A program made the translations under genes and the position numbers. Below are positions 1-11,754 of a stretch of DNA of 64,000 bases, one piece after another. The stretch spans positions 67,399,501-67,463,500 of the forward strand of contig CP142452.1 in the NCBI GenBank assembly GCA_038049695.1, given 5' to 3'. This stretch comes from Cinnamomum chago. Taxonomy: Eukaryota; Streptophyta; Magnoliopsida; Laurales; Lauraceae. A model generated the notes under the pieces. It saw only the letters and a program-made list of their open reading frames with translations, did no database searches and was not told where the DNA came from. The first letter of the stretch is position 1. Each line of letters begins with the position of its first letter.

Positions 1-1089
1 TTGGAAACTCTTCTATAGAAGACTCCCCACTTCTGATTGGGTTCAGATGAGAGGAATCAATCTTGCATCTACCTGCCTACTATGTTTGATAAATTCAAAC
101 TTCAGTCCCCAATGCTCTATTGTCGATGACGTTTAGAAGCCGGTTCTTTCTATGGGTCATTTGAACCTCCCTCCCAACCCCTCGGTCTATAGACCAACCT
201 ATCTAATGGAGTAGATGCTAAAGTCATGAAAGGCATTGGAGCAATTTTCCTATCCACTAGTTTCTCCATCTGGAAGGTGAGATGCACTTAATTCTTCTCC
301 AATAACAATATGGCTCCCTTGCAAATCCTTGATTATGCCATGGCAGACATATCCTTCTCTCTCAAGAGGCCGAAGTCTTCTATAGTGCTCTCAACATCCA
401 AGAATGACCATTTGATTTATGTTTTGCTTTTCTTTGCTACATTCCCCCTTCATCTCCTCTGTTGCTTAGTAATGTTCTTCTTTTGGACCTCTTGGGCTTG
501 TTTCTTTTGGACCAGTCTTTTAACCCCTTTCCTTAATGGCATACTTTTGTAACTTGGAAAAAAAAAACCAAGAACAAGTCAGAGTTTGTTCTAATACTAG
601 TTCAGATTCATTCAGGCTTACTGTTCGAGAAATTCTATTGGTCAAAATTTTACTAATCCATATGGGTTTTATTACTTCAAGAAATCTTACTGTTCGAAAC
701 AGATATCAAGGTATATCCATCTCAAAAAAAATTCTTTTTCTGTCCATTTCAACAACTTGCTATTTTCTGACCTTACTCAAGTAACCAAGACGAGTTTGAG
801 TTTGATCTAATATTTGTTTAGATTCAATCAGACTTGTGTGACTCATTTAACTTGCTGATCACAAACTTTTTCGACTAGCCCTAACTCGCACAACTCGAAT
901 TTAATTTTATAACGCCCTAACTCGCACAACTCGAATTTAATTTTATAACCATGCTTGAAATACTTGGCCCCCTTGGCCAACTGATTATGGACAATGTGCA
1001 ACCTAGAAATATAGTCTATACATAGTTATTTCATCTACTTTTCAAGTTTGTAGGTAAAGGAGGAGAAAGAAAAGTGCATAATATCAAAC
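1..1089. other. Intron of the terpene synthase; no exon recognised
   Basis: On the minus strand this lies downstream of terpene synthase exon 4, so it should be the fourth intron. I searched the minus strand for the expected next exon and saw none. A 36-bp unit is directly repeated at 878-913 and 914-949. On the plus strand around 250-560 there is a broken reading frame with a motif like FSIWKVRC, faintly reminiscent of the 3' end of plant L1 elements, followed by a short A-tract near 558; this is weak. Confidence 0.45.
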
Positions 1090-1308
1090 CTTTTGATTGC
1101 ATCAGTAAATACTTTGAGATCCTCAAATCTTCCGTCAACGTCGAAGTTGTCATCAATGATAGAAACAAGCTTAAACATTCTTACAACTATGTTTCTACCT
1201 CGGGCATATTGTGGTTCAAAATAAAAACCCAACATCCAGTAGTAGCCTTCCACCAATCGATCTCTTGCAAAAGGATACTTAGCTGCAAGGCCTATGTCCT
1301 TCCACCAC
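1090..1308 (-). CDS. Terpene synthase exon 4 (219 bp, RxR and DDxxD)
   Basis: Acceptor CTGTAG precedes 1308 and a donor (AG then GTTTGA) follows 1090. The length of 219 bp equals the well-known conserved exon of plant terpene synthases, and it starts in phase 2 so that the arginine of RWW spans the junction. It encodes the RDR motif and the aspartate-rich DDNFD. The residues after the motif read DVDG where family members usually have D-x-Y-G, so a tyrosine is replaced by aspartate. Confidence 0.93.
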
Positions 1309-4300
1309 CTACAGGAGATAAAATCATAAGCCACAATATATATTATAGGACTGAACAATTTGTGTTGTCCACGAGTAACAATTGGATGAATCATACTCAA
1401 ATATATCAAGCCCATGAAAATAGTATATAGGAGTTTTTATACATGCCATCTCTGAAAGCATAACCGCCTGAATTAAGGGCATAGACCGAAATTTCCATAA
1501 GCAGATCCAACTTAGATTGACCATTTATGCATCTCTTATCATGCACACTCAAGTGTAACAATTGGGGCCCCACCACTCAAGAGGAATGGGGGGATCCAAA
1601 GATCTTGATGGGCCCTACCTTTACATAAAGCTTCAAGCTCATCAGATCATCTTATCCCCTTGATCTGTGGCCCACAAATTTAATGTATTTATATAAAAAT
1701 AAAAAATAAACCCTTGATCCAATGATCTTAGTCCATTTGGATCAATATAGGAAGAAAATGGAATCAGTGACATTTAGGGGTGTGTTTGAGTGTAGTCCAT
1801 TTGGACTGGTGATCAAGTGGACCCCACTAGGCGGTGTGCGCGGAAGCTCCCAACACGAGGTGTGTAACGTGCTTGTGTGTGAATAGATATATATATATAT
1901 ATATAGAAATGCTCTCACCTTACTATAAGAGATACAGTTGAGCCCTCACATCCATATTCGATGCCAACGACTTAAATGTGAGGGTCGCCGCCCCTATCTC
2001 TTACCTTACTATAAGATATACTCTCACAGGAGCACCTCCCATATATATATATATATACATATACACACGCTAGTGCACATGGTATGCCACAACATGATCT
2101 TTTGCACACCCTAGTTTTCATCATGAACTGTCCTTTATGGTTTGCAAAAATCCAGGTGGGCCCTAACAAGTTAGATCATATACTGCACCATCTCGCCAGA
2201 CCCTATTGAGAGAGAGACGGACGAACATGGATATATACAACTACACAAGTTTGTGGCCCCAAAATTCAAATCTATAAAGATTTTATAGGGCCAATTTTAG
2301 GGGTATCCTTTGTCCATGCATAAACCTATCCAGTGGGCCCCAACAACAACAATTTGTTTAGTAATCACATGATCATTACATGCAGCCTTATCTGATCCAT
2401 CAAGTAATTGCCTTTTAAGCTAGTTGTATATAATATGTAGAATAAAGTGATGTGTCATTCATATTAGGTCTAGTGTGTTATACTTGCCTTGTTAGCTCCT
2501 TTAGCTCTTTTCGATGCATTGACTGTATCAAATTGAAATCCAACTTTGCAAGCTCTAGGATAACATCATTTTGTTGCTTATCATGTTGCTGGAAGAGTGA
2601 GATGTAAAATCTTGCATCCAGCCTAGCAAAGCGCTTACGCATAGGTAGCTGAAGAGCATGACCTACTTGTGCTGCTAGATGACCATCAAGATGGGTCATG
2701 AGAGACGTAAGTTGTCCTTTTGTGAAAGAGGTGGCCTCATCCAATGTATCTTCTCCATGTGTGCCATAAAATGCTGCTTCGTAGAGACTTAACAGGCCCT
2801 CCACATCACTACATAAACCTTCCTTGAAGTTGCCTTCACTGTCTTTGAACGTGTTGAATACATCTGTCTCATAATCAAATAATTCATCATTTTAGTAACC
2901 CAGAACATTAATTTGTCTCAGTACTTCTTAACCTCTTTTTCCTTTTTCTTTTCTAAGTTTAAAGAGATAAGGATTTTGACGCCACAACCCCTCACTTCAA
3001 CTCTTAGATATGTTCTTTATCCAGTGGACTAAACATGCTTTGTGCATTAAAATCCATTTGAAAATTAATCTCTAAAGTAGTTATAAGTAAGAGGCGGGAC
3101 AAGGCAACTGAAACCCAGATCCCTCGAGTCATAATCTATAAATATATTCCCGTGTCAAACTCGGGAAGTAAAAAAAGAAAAAAACTCTGTGAAACCTTCC
3201 TCGAATAGGAGCAGAATGGGATAGCAAGTGGCAACCCACCCTTATCTCTAACCTGTTTCATATTATTTAGAGGGATTAAAAAGACGGAAAGGGACTGTCA
3301 TAGCATCATCGATAGAATAGAATGACAACGCTTATGGGGTTGATTTTTATCTCAACTTTATTTCATCATGAGAACTTTCCTTGTTGTTAGGTTTATGTCT
3401 TGTATTCCGGATTGACCGGATTGCTTCATTGGTTTAATCAATGACCAGGTTCAGCGTTAGGGGTATTTTGGTCATTGTACTGGGGCTTCTTCTTATTTTT
3501 TTAGGCCAAGAAAGCAGAGATTATATATTGATGTAATCAATAACCCTTGACTATGAGTGAGAGAGGTGGGAGCTCTATCTCCCGTGCTATCGGAGTTTTC
3601 CGAATGGGAGGGGAAGATGTGAGAGCAAGATTGAGACCTATGGTGAGAAAGTAGGCTAACTGTTAAAGGGTTTGGAATCCTTGTAACGAGTTGCTCAATT
3701 TCTTGCATAGTGAAATCCTCATAACCCAAAGAAAGTAGGCAAGTTTGCCGAACCACGTAAATCTCATGTATTCTCTTATATGCTCGTGGTTGATTGATCA
3801 TACATGTTTTGCCCTAATTAATTCCCCAACACTGCTCTCTAGTCTTACTACTTTGCATAAGTGTGCCTCACAAGATTGTTCACAAATTTAAAATTTTTGA
3901 AGTGTTTAAAACTATTCCTTTATTCATAGTCTGTAATAAAGTTCCATGTCAATAATAACAGCCCCTCGCACCTATTGCACTTGCACATTGTAACATTTTT
4001 TTTTTTTGGAACTCCATGGTAGCATCCCTCTACTAATATATCCTCAAGTTTCAATTTAAACGGAGTGAGTCCCATTGTACAACTGAGCACAACGATAGAA
4101 ACCTACTCGACGCTGACATGGCAACGTTGCTAACTTGGTATTAATCACATTTCCATCATGGTTAACAATCATAGGTTGAGACCCCCTCCTGAGCAGAAAC
4201 TTGAAGATATGTGATTGAAGGGGATGTGATTTATCTTGAATGGTCCAGATGATCTCCACGTGTGCCCGATGATGGAGTCCAAAAAATCTGTTACACGGAT

Positions 4301-7300
4301 TTGTGTAATAGCTGCGACTGAGGATGGACTCAAATAATAGTTGTGAGTATAGAAAAACGAGAATTTCAAGAGGAAGGGAGCATCTCATCTCAAACAGATA
4401 CTCATGGATTGATTGTGTTGGGTATGTAGTTTCACAAGTAATGCCACTATCTAACTCAACTTATCAAATATATCAAAAGTAAAAATAACTAAATAAATAA
4501 AAAACAATAGGTGCGAGTTGTGACAATAGAATGAGTACTTTAGTACCTTTTGACATATATCTTTTGAAAAAAAAATTTAAAAATTAAAACTAACGATAAA
4601 ATGAGATAAGTTCCTAAAACATCACAGGGAGAATCAGTCCTAGGGCTGGGGATTGAATGGTTTCCCTAAAAAGTTTTAGAAACCTTCAAGTTTTTGTAAA
4701 GATTGTGTCTTTGTTTACTTATGCCAACCCTCCCCAGAAAGTAAGTATAATGGCTCCTTCAAGGAAAATGTATTGGTTTCGCCATTGTTGTTACAAGATT
4801 CATTTGCTGGTCTCACCATGCAATAATTTACAGTAGGATCTTGTTATGGATGTGTGCTCCGGTGGCGGAGGGCTTGGGGAACTCACAGCGAATCCTTAGA
4901 TCTCTGGATGTCCTGGTAATAAATCAATGTCCCCATATCTCCCATAAATAAGCAATGCCGAGGAGTCACGACTTCATTAAAAGCTATCTCCGCCTAAGAG
5001 TCTCTCACATATATAACTTGTCTAGTGAGGAACAATGTTACGTGAGTTTGGTGCTAGTCCTAACTCTACCCTAAGAGTTAAATTCCAAACAAAACTCTAT
5101 AGATTAATACTTACACTAGGAGATTACCTCGGCCCTTGGCCAATACCTTAACCCGAGGTGGGCCCATGCCGCAGGTGGGCCACACAATTCTTACTTGTAT
5201 TGAATTGATAGTATTTTGCCTCCCTCTAAATATCTTAACGGCTATGATTTGAGGAATAGAGAATTTCACTATATAAATAATTATTTTTCGCATGGCTCAT
5301 CTAACTCTATGGTAATTGGATGGGGATAAAACTCACTCAAAGCCCATGTCCGAGTGGTTCTCCACAAATTTGACCCACCCTCCTCTACTGGCTCTCTCTT
5401 GGATCTCAGCCCCCTTGGTGGAGTTACCCCAAAAAAGAAAATGGAAAATCAAATCTTTTTACAAGAGACAAACGTGCCCCAAAAATTCCTGCATTGTAAT
5501 CAATCTTTAAAACCTAAAAGCTCGAGCAAAGTAATTTGGACGAGTCAGACTCAATACCCACTCGGTGAATTAGAAACCATTGTTTAAAAGCCGGACATAA
5601 GGTCATAGAGCCAAGTCTAGTGGGTCTCGTTGAGTACATTGTCCCCTCCTTAATTGCCTAGGCCAATGTCACACTAAATTGAATCAACTCGATAGGCAGA
5701 GGATTCTTTTTTTTTTTTTTTGCCTAGCCAAGCGGGCTGGGACACATATTAGTACAAATATCCGCTCCCATGAGAAGAGACTCCATCCTCAATCGAGCTA
5801 GGGCAAGCGTTGTTGAATTTTAGGGCACGTCTTGCAAAGGACATTGGAGATGATTCCTTACCGGTTTTCCTCATAATCATGGAGGATTCCAGATTTGATA
5901 ATCGTTCCCACTGTATAAGAAGATACCTCAAAATAGTCAAATGCCCTCACAGTCGAAGAGAAGCCGAGTCAGACCTCTCCCGATCGAATTCCAAAAATCT
6001 GAGCATACAGAGAAAAGGAGATGAACAATGAATTATTGGTAACTTATTGGTTACTGGCTGTTGCTTTGGATACCTTATGAGTCCAACAATCACAATCTAA
6101 ATCGTTAATCATGTTAAAAGGTCCAAAACGGCTATGTTGTCAAATTCCAGCTATTATTACCCTATAGATTTTGAGATATTTGCAAATATATATATAAATA
6201 TTCCAGACAATTAACAATGAGATCTAGAACTTTTGGTCCCCTGTTGAAAAATCCAAAAATTTTCAATCTGTTCAGAAGGCCTAAAATGGCTATGGAGTCA
6301 AATTTGGCATCTTGATTCATTAAGAAGAGTGGAAAAATGGCAAAGTAGTCTTGACCGTTGACCATCCATAGTGAAAAGGGTCTCTGGTTTGCACATGAAC
6401 AATGTTTCAGGTGATCATACTGTGGTATTTAGTTTTTTATTTGGAAACCTATCTTATGGTCCCACATTCACGATCCGAACCTTCCATCATGTTTAGAAGG
6501 TCCATAACAGCTGATAGATCAATTTTCAGCCAATGATTCCTCTTGTATTTTGAGATATTTACAAAATGTCTACACCCTAAATTTGTTTTTTAGTTTTTAT
6601 GGGGCCCATAATGAAATTACAAACCATCCATCATCTCTACAAGGCTAAAAATAACCAGTGACCAAAATTTTAGGGCTTGATTCCTTATAGACTGCGAAAT
6701 CGTTATATAAAAAAAATAAAAAAATAAAAACTTGTGACCAATGGATATAGCATATGTAAATCTACAGCTTTTTGGTGTTTGCTAAACGTGGTGCGAGGTG
6801 AATCTTCTTTACTAGATATCTTAGTGAGGACTCCAATTCCCAAACGTGCCCTTAAAGTTATGGTGTAGACTCAACTAAGTTAGTGACTAACTGAATCAAG
6901 TCAATTTGCCAAGGAGTCATCAGGGGCACAAGATTAGGTGTGTGTTGTGGTGAGGGGAGGCACTTTGATGACCCCTTTCATGTTATATGAAATGGAGAAG
7001 TTTACCGGAGGAGACATTATAGCCCTCTTGTCTTAGTAACCGGAATCGAAGAGCGACAGTCTTTAGATCATCATAATCAACATTGGCATCATATATATGT
7101 TCTAACACATAGTTGATCTCCTTCTCAAAGTGATAGGCCACTCCAAGTCGTTGGATCTCATCAATCATGATCATTTCCTCAATTGATCCCTTGGCCCTTA
7201 TAAGCATCTTCTTCACTTCCTCCTTCAACTCTCCAACCCTTCTAGTCCATGCATCTATTTTCTGTTCATATCCCATTGCAAATTATAAGAAATCGATTAG

Positions 7301-10247
7301 TAAAAAACAATTTCTAGATTAGATAGATAAGAAAAATAATGATGTGAAAACATGTGGCTTTGGGGCTTATCACGGGGCCCACTAAATGCCACGTTCTATC
7401 ATGGTTTCCGGTGGGATATTGGGAATATCTCATCCTAGATAGTGGTTAAGATTTTGAGTAAGAACTTGCTGGCATGATAATAGCAGGTGTAAAGTGTTTT
7501 TATTTTTATTTTAATAACAGTGTAAGGCTAAGATGGCTAAATCCAAGGGTGACTACTTTTTTTCGCTGAAAGGTAAATTTGTATTAGGAAAAAGAGGGAA
7601 CACGGCAAAAGCCCCCCAAAAACAAGGAAAGACCAGAAAGGGAAGGCTCACAAAAAAGGCCAACCCATAATAACAAGACAACTAAAAATGAAAAAGGGAA
7701 TATATAGAACAAAGGAGACAAAAACACAAAAAGGAAGACCACAGGAATAGCTGACGCTTCACACTACAGAAGGCTGCACTACAGCACAGGGAACCATCAA
7801 AAGACCACAGGAGAGCAGAATTTCTTGGCTCTGAGAACAAATCCTAGCACTACAGCGCAGTACAACAAACCAGCTCTGCTCAACAATGCTGCTCTACACT
7901 ACACAGCACTGCATGGCTACAGAACGCCACACTGCTAAAAAAACAGAGAAGAACACTACTGAACTTCTGGGAAGCAACAGAGCTCCACACTGCATAAAAG
8001 GGTGACTACTTAAAAGAAGGATATGATTCAGTTACATCAAGATATGGATCATAGGATTTTAATCTCCTGCGTTCAATTCTTATCAGAACCATGGATTTGG
8101 ACTGTTGTAGAGGTAGGACCACAGTAGAAAATCACCTGCCGCAGATGCGGATATATGGTTCTCATTAATTAGAACCATGCGCGAGAGAATCATTTCTATG
8201 CATCATATCCAAATAATTTGGAGAATCATTTCTATGCATCATATCCAAATAATTCACTTTTATATGTAAAGTTCTAGGGTGGGTGTGTGCAACCCAAAAT
8301 TCCATAGAAGCGGAAACACACTTTCCATTCTGTATGCCCTAATAGAAACAAATATTGGAAGTGAGGATTGTATTTCATTGTGAGATAGGAAAACAGAGTC
8401 GGACGAGCTCCCCTAAACTTCATTTCTGCAGAAGAGAAAATGGTGGCATTATACAAACAAACCCTTTATTTACATATATATAGCTATAGTTCAACTAGTA
8501 AGAGGCGTGAGTATGTAAGTTAAAAGTGCTTGAGCTTGAGATCCCAATGCAGAGACAAAATGATGGACCCTTAATATATGAGTTTAAATTGGCCTGACCC
8601 TGCATTCTATAACTTGCCACGTGAAAGTCAAATGTGGTGGGCCTGATCAGCTTTATTAAACTCATCAAGCTTGATTGTGGGAGATCCTGCATTTCCATAA
8701 CTTGCGCCATGCAAAAGTCAATTTATTTGGGACCTGTACCAGCTTTGTTAATTATACAGACCTTCTTCCCATGGGGTCATAATCATATGCCAAATAATAA
8801 TCTCATTTGTTATAGTACTTTGCCCTATTAATAATAGTAGCAACATTATCTACGCCCATTTTGTATCCCACTCGTTACATGAATGGATCATTTTTTATCC
8901 CCTTGAAAATGAAATCTACTTTTAACTCAATCGAAAATGTTTAGCAAGTGAACGGAAGTGCCCTCTTATGCTTTCGCCTTCGCCGCATATGGATATGGCC
9001 GTAAAATCAAAGCTTTTGGATGTGGTATGATGCAAATGCTTTTCTTAGTTAAAAATATATAAATATTAAAAAATTTATGTTTTTAAGATTCTATTTGAAA
9101 GATTCCCTTGAACTTTGTGAAAAGCAAAAAAAAAACTCAAATTTTAATATTCATTCTTGATCCCATCTCAAATGATGATAGATGGTAGTATTAAGTGTAC
9201 GTGCCCCCAAATGAGGTCCCCACTTCCATAGATTTGCATAAAAGCATCATCTTTCTTATCTATTTTATCTAATAAATATTTTTTGCTAACTAACCTTTTT
9301 TTTTATTGGCAACGCGATGTGAGCAGAAAATAGATGCATGCATAGACAGAAAATTCCGTCCATCTTTTCCAAGAAAAAGTAAAAAAGTAACTTCCTTTCT
9401 CTACTAAAAAATGAAAAAACTTCATTTTTCTATACAAAAGTAAAAAAGATTTCATACCAAACAACTAAAAATAAAATACCATCATAACCCTATTATATTT
9501 TATTCTCTCTTGATTTGATGCTTCATTGCACTTTCTTTTACAAGTAAAATTACCAAACGGGCCCTAGGATCTATTTGGGAACTTTCCATGTAGAATGGAG
9601 CGAAGTAAAGCTTTAAATAGTGAAATAATAAAATATAAGTGGGTTATATGAAGATTCCGTGCACCTTTCCTTGATTCCTGACACTAATTTCCCACGGTGC
9701 CAAGGTACTTGCCCCAATTTTTTTAATTAGAGTGATATAAATCGTTGAATTGGTCAAATAGTAGAAAAAATGTGAAACTAAATAAAGTTAGAGTCCGGAT
9801 CTAGTGAGGTTTTATCCGATGGTGACGTGGTGGACCAACCATGGTCCACCATATTTGTCGTGGGTAAACCCCCTCAGAGGATCTCGATTCATAAAGTTAA
9901 AGCACTCTTTTGTTTTACATTAATCATAATAATTGTGTATTAATTCTAATGGAATAGAAGCTGGAAGCTATATCTTCACTATGAGGTCTATGATATGAAT
10001 GGCATGGATCAAATAAAGATGAACATCACCATATTTGACTTGACATGGAAGAGATTGCGATCGTGAGATCATTCTTCCTAACCAAGGATATGTGTGTTTT
10101 TACCTTGTGATCTTCACTATAAGAAATGAAGAAATCTCCCCAAACAGAAGGATGAAACGGTGATGGACGGTTAGCACCATTTTTTTCTCTATTTAGAGGT
10201 GGGGGATGGACAGCAGAAGAAAGAGGAGAGGAACTTAGGGAAGCCAT
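1090..10247 (-). CDS. Terpene synthase, TPS-a-like (partial gene, exons 1-4 of about 7)
   Basis: Exons join 10247-10104, 7261-7006, 2863-2488 and 1308-1090, with introns of phase 0, 1 and 2 that all agree, giving about 332 codons. The family ionises farnesyl or geranyl diphosphate with Mg2+ and cyclises it, in the cytosol for TPS-a. Visible: an N-terminal NRx8W in place of RRx8W (exon 1); the ELKEEVKKML and YHFEKEI blocks (exon 2); YEAAFYGTHGEDTLDEA and LAKLDFN (exon 3); RWWKD, RDR (about R274-R276) and the metal-binding DDNFD (D311-D315) in exon 4. Only about 24 residues precede the arginine motif, so no plastid transit peptide is evident, which suggests a sesquiterpene synthase. No stop or frameshift occurs in the visible exons. 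Exons 5-7 with the NSE/DTE motif are outside the window. Product is not predictable. A TATA box sits upstream. Confidence 0.9.
1906..2040. mobile_element. MITE, copy 1 of a three-copy family, in intron 3
   Basis: A 135-bp block between TA-repeats. Its ends are related to inverted copies of a GGGAG-TGCTCC-TATGAGAG terminus (AGGAGCACCTCCC at the right end, GCTCTCACCTTACTATAAGAG near the left). The centre, with GCCAACGACTTAAATGTGAGGG, matches the two blocks at 16348-16494 and 16505-16651. The TA-rich flanks suggest insertion at TA. No coding capacity. Confidence 0.72.
2482..2489 (-). other. Non-canonical GC-AG splice donor of intron 3
   Basis: Exon 3 must end after the AG of the arginine codon to match exon 4, which begins with G-TGG-TGG. 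At that point the minus strand reads AG followed by GCAAGTA, an exact fit to the strong GC-AG donor consensus. Using the nearby GT at 2483-2482 instead would leave the wrong phase and break the frame. Confidence 0.8.
2488..2863 (-). CDS. Terpene synthase exon 3
   Basis: The acceptor GAGACAG ends at 2864 and the exon runs 376 bp to the GC donor. It encodes the end of the N-terminal alpha domain and the start of the catalytic domain: DVFNTF, SLYEAAFYGTHGEDTLDE, the HALQLPMRKRFARLDARFYI helix and AKLDFN with QSMHRKEL. Length and phases (1 in, 2 out) match TPS genes. The frame is open throughout. Confidence 0.92.
3385..3831. mobile_element. Copia-type solo LTR in terpene synthase intron 2
   Basis: A 447-bp block starts TGTTAGG and ends CCCCAACA, so it has TG...CA ends with a TGTT/AACA inverted terminus. 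Near the end it holds GCCGAACCACGTAAATCT, a string typical of plant copia LTRs. Flanking pentamers are CTTGT and CTGCT, not identical, so a clean target duplication is not shown. No internal region follows. Transcript orientation is probably plus by comparison with copia LTRs. Confidence 0.62.
3832..7005. other. Terpene synthase intron 2, remainder; diverged internal repeats
   Basis: No exon or gene is recognisable. Between about 6040 and 6720 three diverged copies of a roughly 270-bp unit follow one another. Each has a string like GGTCC(A)AAAACGGCTA, then TTTTGAGATATTTGC or similar, as at 6118-6185 and 6500-6560. Short homopolymers occur at 5706 and 4561. Confidence 0.4.
7006..7261 (-). CDS. 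Terpene synthase exon 2
   Basis: The acceptor GAACAG ends at 7262 and the donor (TCCTCCG then GTAAAC) starts at 7005. The 256-bp exon opens in phase 0 with KIDAWTRR and carries ELKEEVKKML, IDEIQRLGVAYHFEKEI and FRLLRQEGYNVSS, all standard blocks of the TPS N-terminal helical domain. It ends one base into the aspartate codon completed by exon 3. Confidence 0.92.
7545..8011 (-). mobile_element. L1-type LINE 3' fragment with 14-bp target duplication, in intron 1
   Basis: The insertion (7559-7997) is flanked by perfect copies of AAGGGTGACTACTT at 7545-7558 and 7998-8011. Read on the minus strand it ends with CCTAATACAAATTTACC, TTTCAGCG and a short A-tract, the usual 3' end of plant L1 elements. 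It is strongly 5'-truncated with no open frame. The host intron was intact before insertion, so the element is younger than the gene structure. Confidence 0.8.
8012..10103. other. Terpene synthase intron 1, remainder; no gene
   Basis: Non-coding AT-rich DNA. An approximately 35-bp unit with GAATCATTTCTATGCATC is tandemly duplicated at 8187-8255. Nothing else recognisable. Confidence 0.5.
10104..10247 (-). CDS. Terpene synthase exon 1
   Basis: ATG at 10247 opens a 48-codon exon ending at the donor (CACAAG then GTAAAAAC). It encodes a short serine/proline-rich leader and then NRPSPFHPSVWGDFFISYSE, the site of the RRx8W motif. The first arginine is asparagine here. The start is favoured because a TATA box lies about 70 bp upstream, no in-frame ATG lies between, and the leader length suits a cytosolic TPS-a enzyme. 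Confidence 0.9.
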
Positions 10248-10318
10248 ACTCCTAGAAAGTCTTGTCTAAGAAAAATCTGTTTTGCAGTGTGTAGGAATCT
10301 AGGCATTGCACTAATGGC

Positions 10319-10326
10319 TATTTATA
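10319..10326 (-). promoter_or_regulatory. TATA box of the terpene synthase
   Basis: Minus strand reads CTTATAAATAGCC, with TATAAATA about 72 bp upstream of the ATG. The same box at the same distance is kept in the broken duplicate at 14564-14571. Confidence 0.75.
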
Positions 10327-10595
10327 AGGCTGGAAAAAAAAGGGTTTAACAATGTGGAAAAAAAAGGTTTTAACACGCATGTATAATATAGTGTACTACG
10401 TTTAGCACGCAGGTTTAATAAATTTTACTACATATATAGTGAATCATAACTCCGGATATTTGGGTTAACCAAAAAGGTTCATTTCTTATTTTATATGGAG
10501 TGATGCTACCGAATCGAAGCAGATAGGTTTTGTACAAATTAAACAAAATGTAGCTATTGGCTGATAGTTGTTTCTTTTAAAAGGCATATTTATTA
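10327..10595. repeat. Terpene synthase upstream block, duplicated at 12805-13060
   Basis: The stretch with TTTAACACGCATGTA, CACGCAGGTTTAATA, CCGGATATTTGGGTTAACC and TTTTGTACAAATTAAAC recurs in the same order and strand at 12805-13060 with scattered differences. It is the immediate upstream region of the gene, so the second copy marks a segmental duplication of the promoter. Confidence 0.75.
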
Positions 10596-10814
10596 TAGTT
10601 TTATGAGAATTAAAAGTTCTAAATAGAAATAATTAGTAAAAGGTCCCTAAAGTTGAATCTATCCAGCCCCTGGCCCAGGCAAATTCTATTTAAGGGCTCT
10701 GGTCCACTCAGCTAGACTATTTGCAACCAGAGGTCCCTACATCCACACGGTCATATATTTTAGGACTAATTTTCCCTTTCAACCGTTTCAGGCATAAAAT
10801 TTTAAAATTTTAAA

Positions 10815-11745
10815 TTTTAAATCTTGTATTCTCCCTCCTTGGGCTTGAGCAATCCTGCACCGAAAGAGATTGAGGAGATTAAGTCACGAGTAGATAACCC
10901 CCTTTGGAGAGGAAGAAGACCGAACGCAATGCCTCTCTTCTCTGGTGACGATGAGAACCCTAGAGCCTCCCAGAGATTTCCTCAGAGATTGCCATCCCAC
11001 AAAGATCGTTTTATCTCCGTCTTCCATCTTCTTCTCTTGATCAAGAGTGCGGCCCACCTCTGAATTCCAGATCCAATCTGGAAAAGCCTGAGACCAAATC
11101 TCCTTCTCCGGTGAGCAAGTACGACGATTGTGTGTAGACCCACAGAAATTGGCCCCACCTTTGATATGATCCGCCCTGCTCGTCTCCGCTCTGCCTTCCT
11201 CTGCACTTTCTGATCTGGGGATGGCAACCTGGCGGTCGGCGCTGTTCTCATCGTTCTTCTTTTGCTTCCAAATAGGGATGTTGTGCATTAGCAACACCTT
11301 CGGAGATGAAGTCTCATCTTTGATCTGTTTTGGAAAATCTGAATCCTCTGTTTCTGGATCATAGTAGATGGTGATCACCTACGAGCGTTCGGTGACAACC
11401 TTCCAATTTTGCTCTGATGTCTGCAACAATGCCCGAACCGACCACTCCTATGGCCCACCTGTGATCTAGACCGATCTCTGACTCCTATCTTCTGCTGCGA
11501 TGGTGACTGGATCGGGAGTTCAGACTCTTTGCTTTCTGCGAAGACATCCTCTATGTTACTGCTTCTGGAATCTTTGCAAACCTGGGATTGATCTGTGTGG
11601 CATTCCTTGAGATCACCAGTAGGTCTCCTTGTTCTCCGATCGCGCTTAGCCCTAGGTTCTGTTGAGAGACCTCCAGTTTGAGCAAAAACCGAGGATCTTC
11701 AACCTCGCTCTGATACTGGCTCAAACCCCGTCTTGGTTGTAGGCG
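10815..11745 (-). mobile_element. Possible LTR-retrotransposon leader fragment
   Basis: On the minus strand near 11733 there is CCAGTATCAGAGCGAGG, close to the usual copia primer-binding sequence TGGTATCAGAGC, followed by leader-like sequence. A 164-codon open frame (11378-10884) contains KTIFVGWQSLRKSL but I recognise no gag domain. No LTR pair was found. Weak call. Confidence 0.3.
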
Positions 11746-11754
11746 AAAGGGTCC

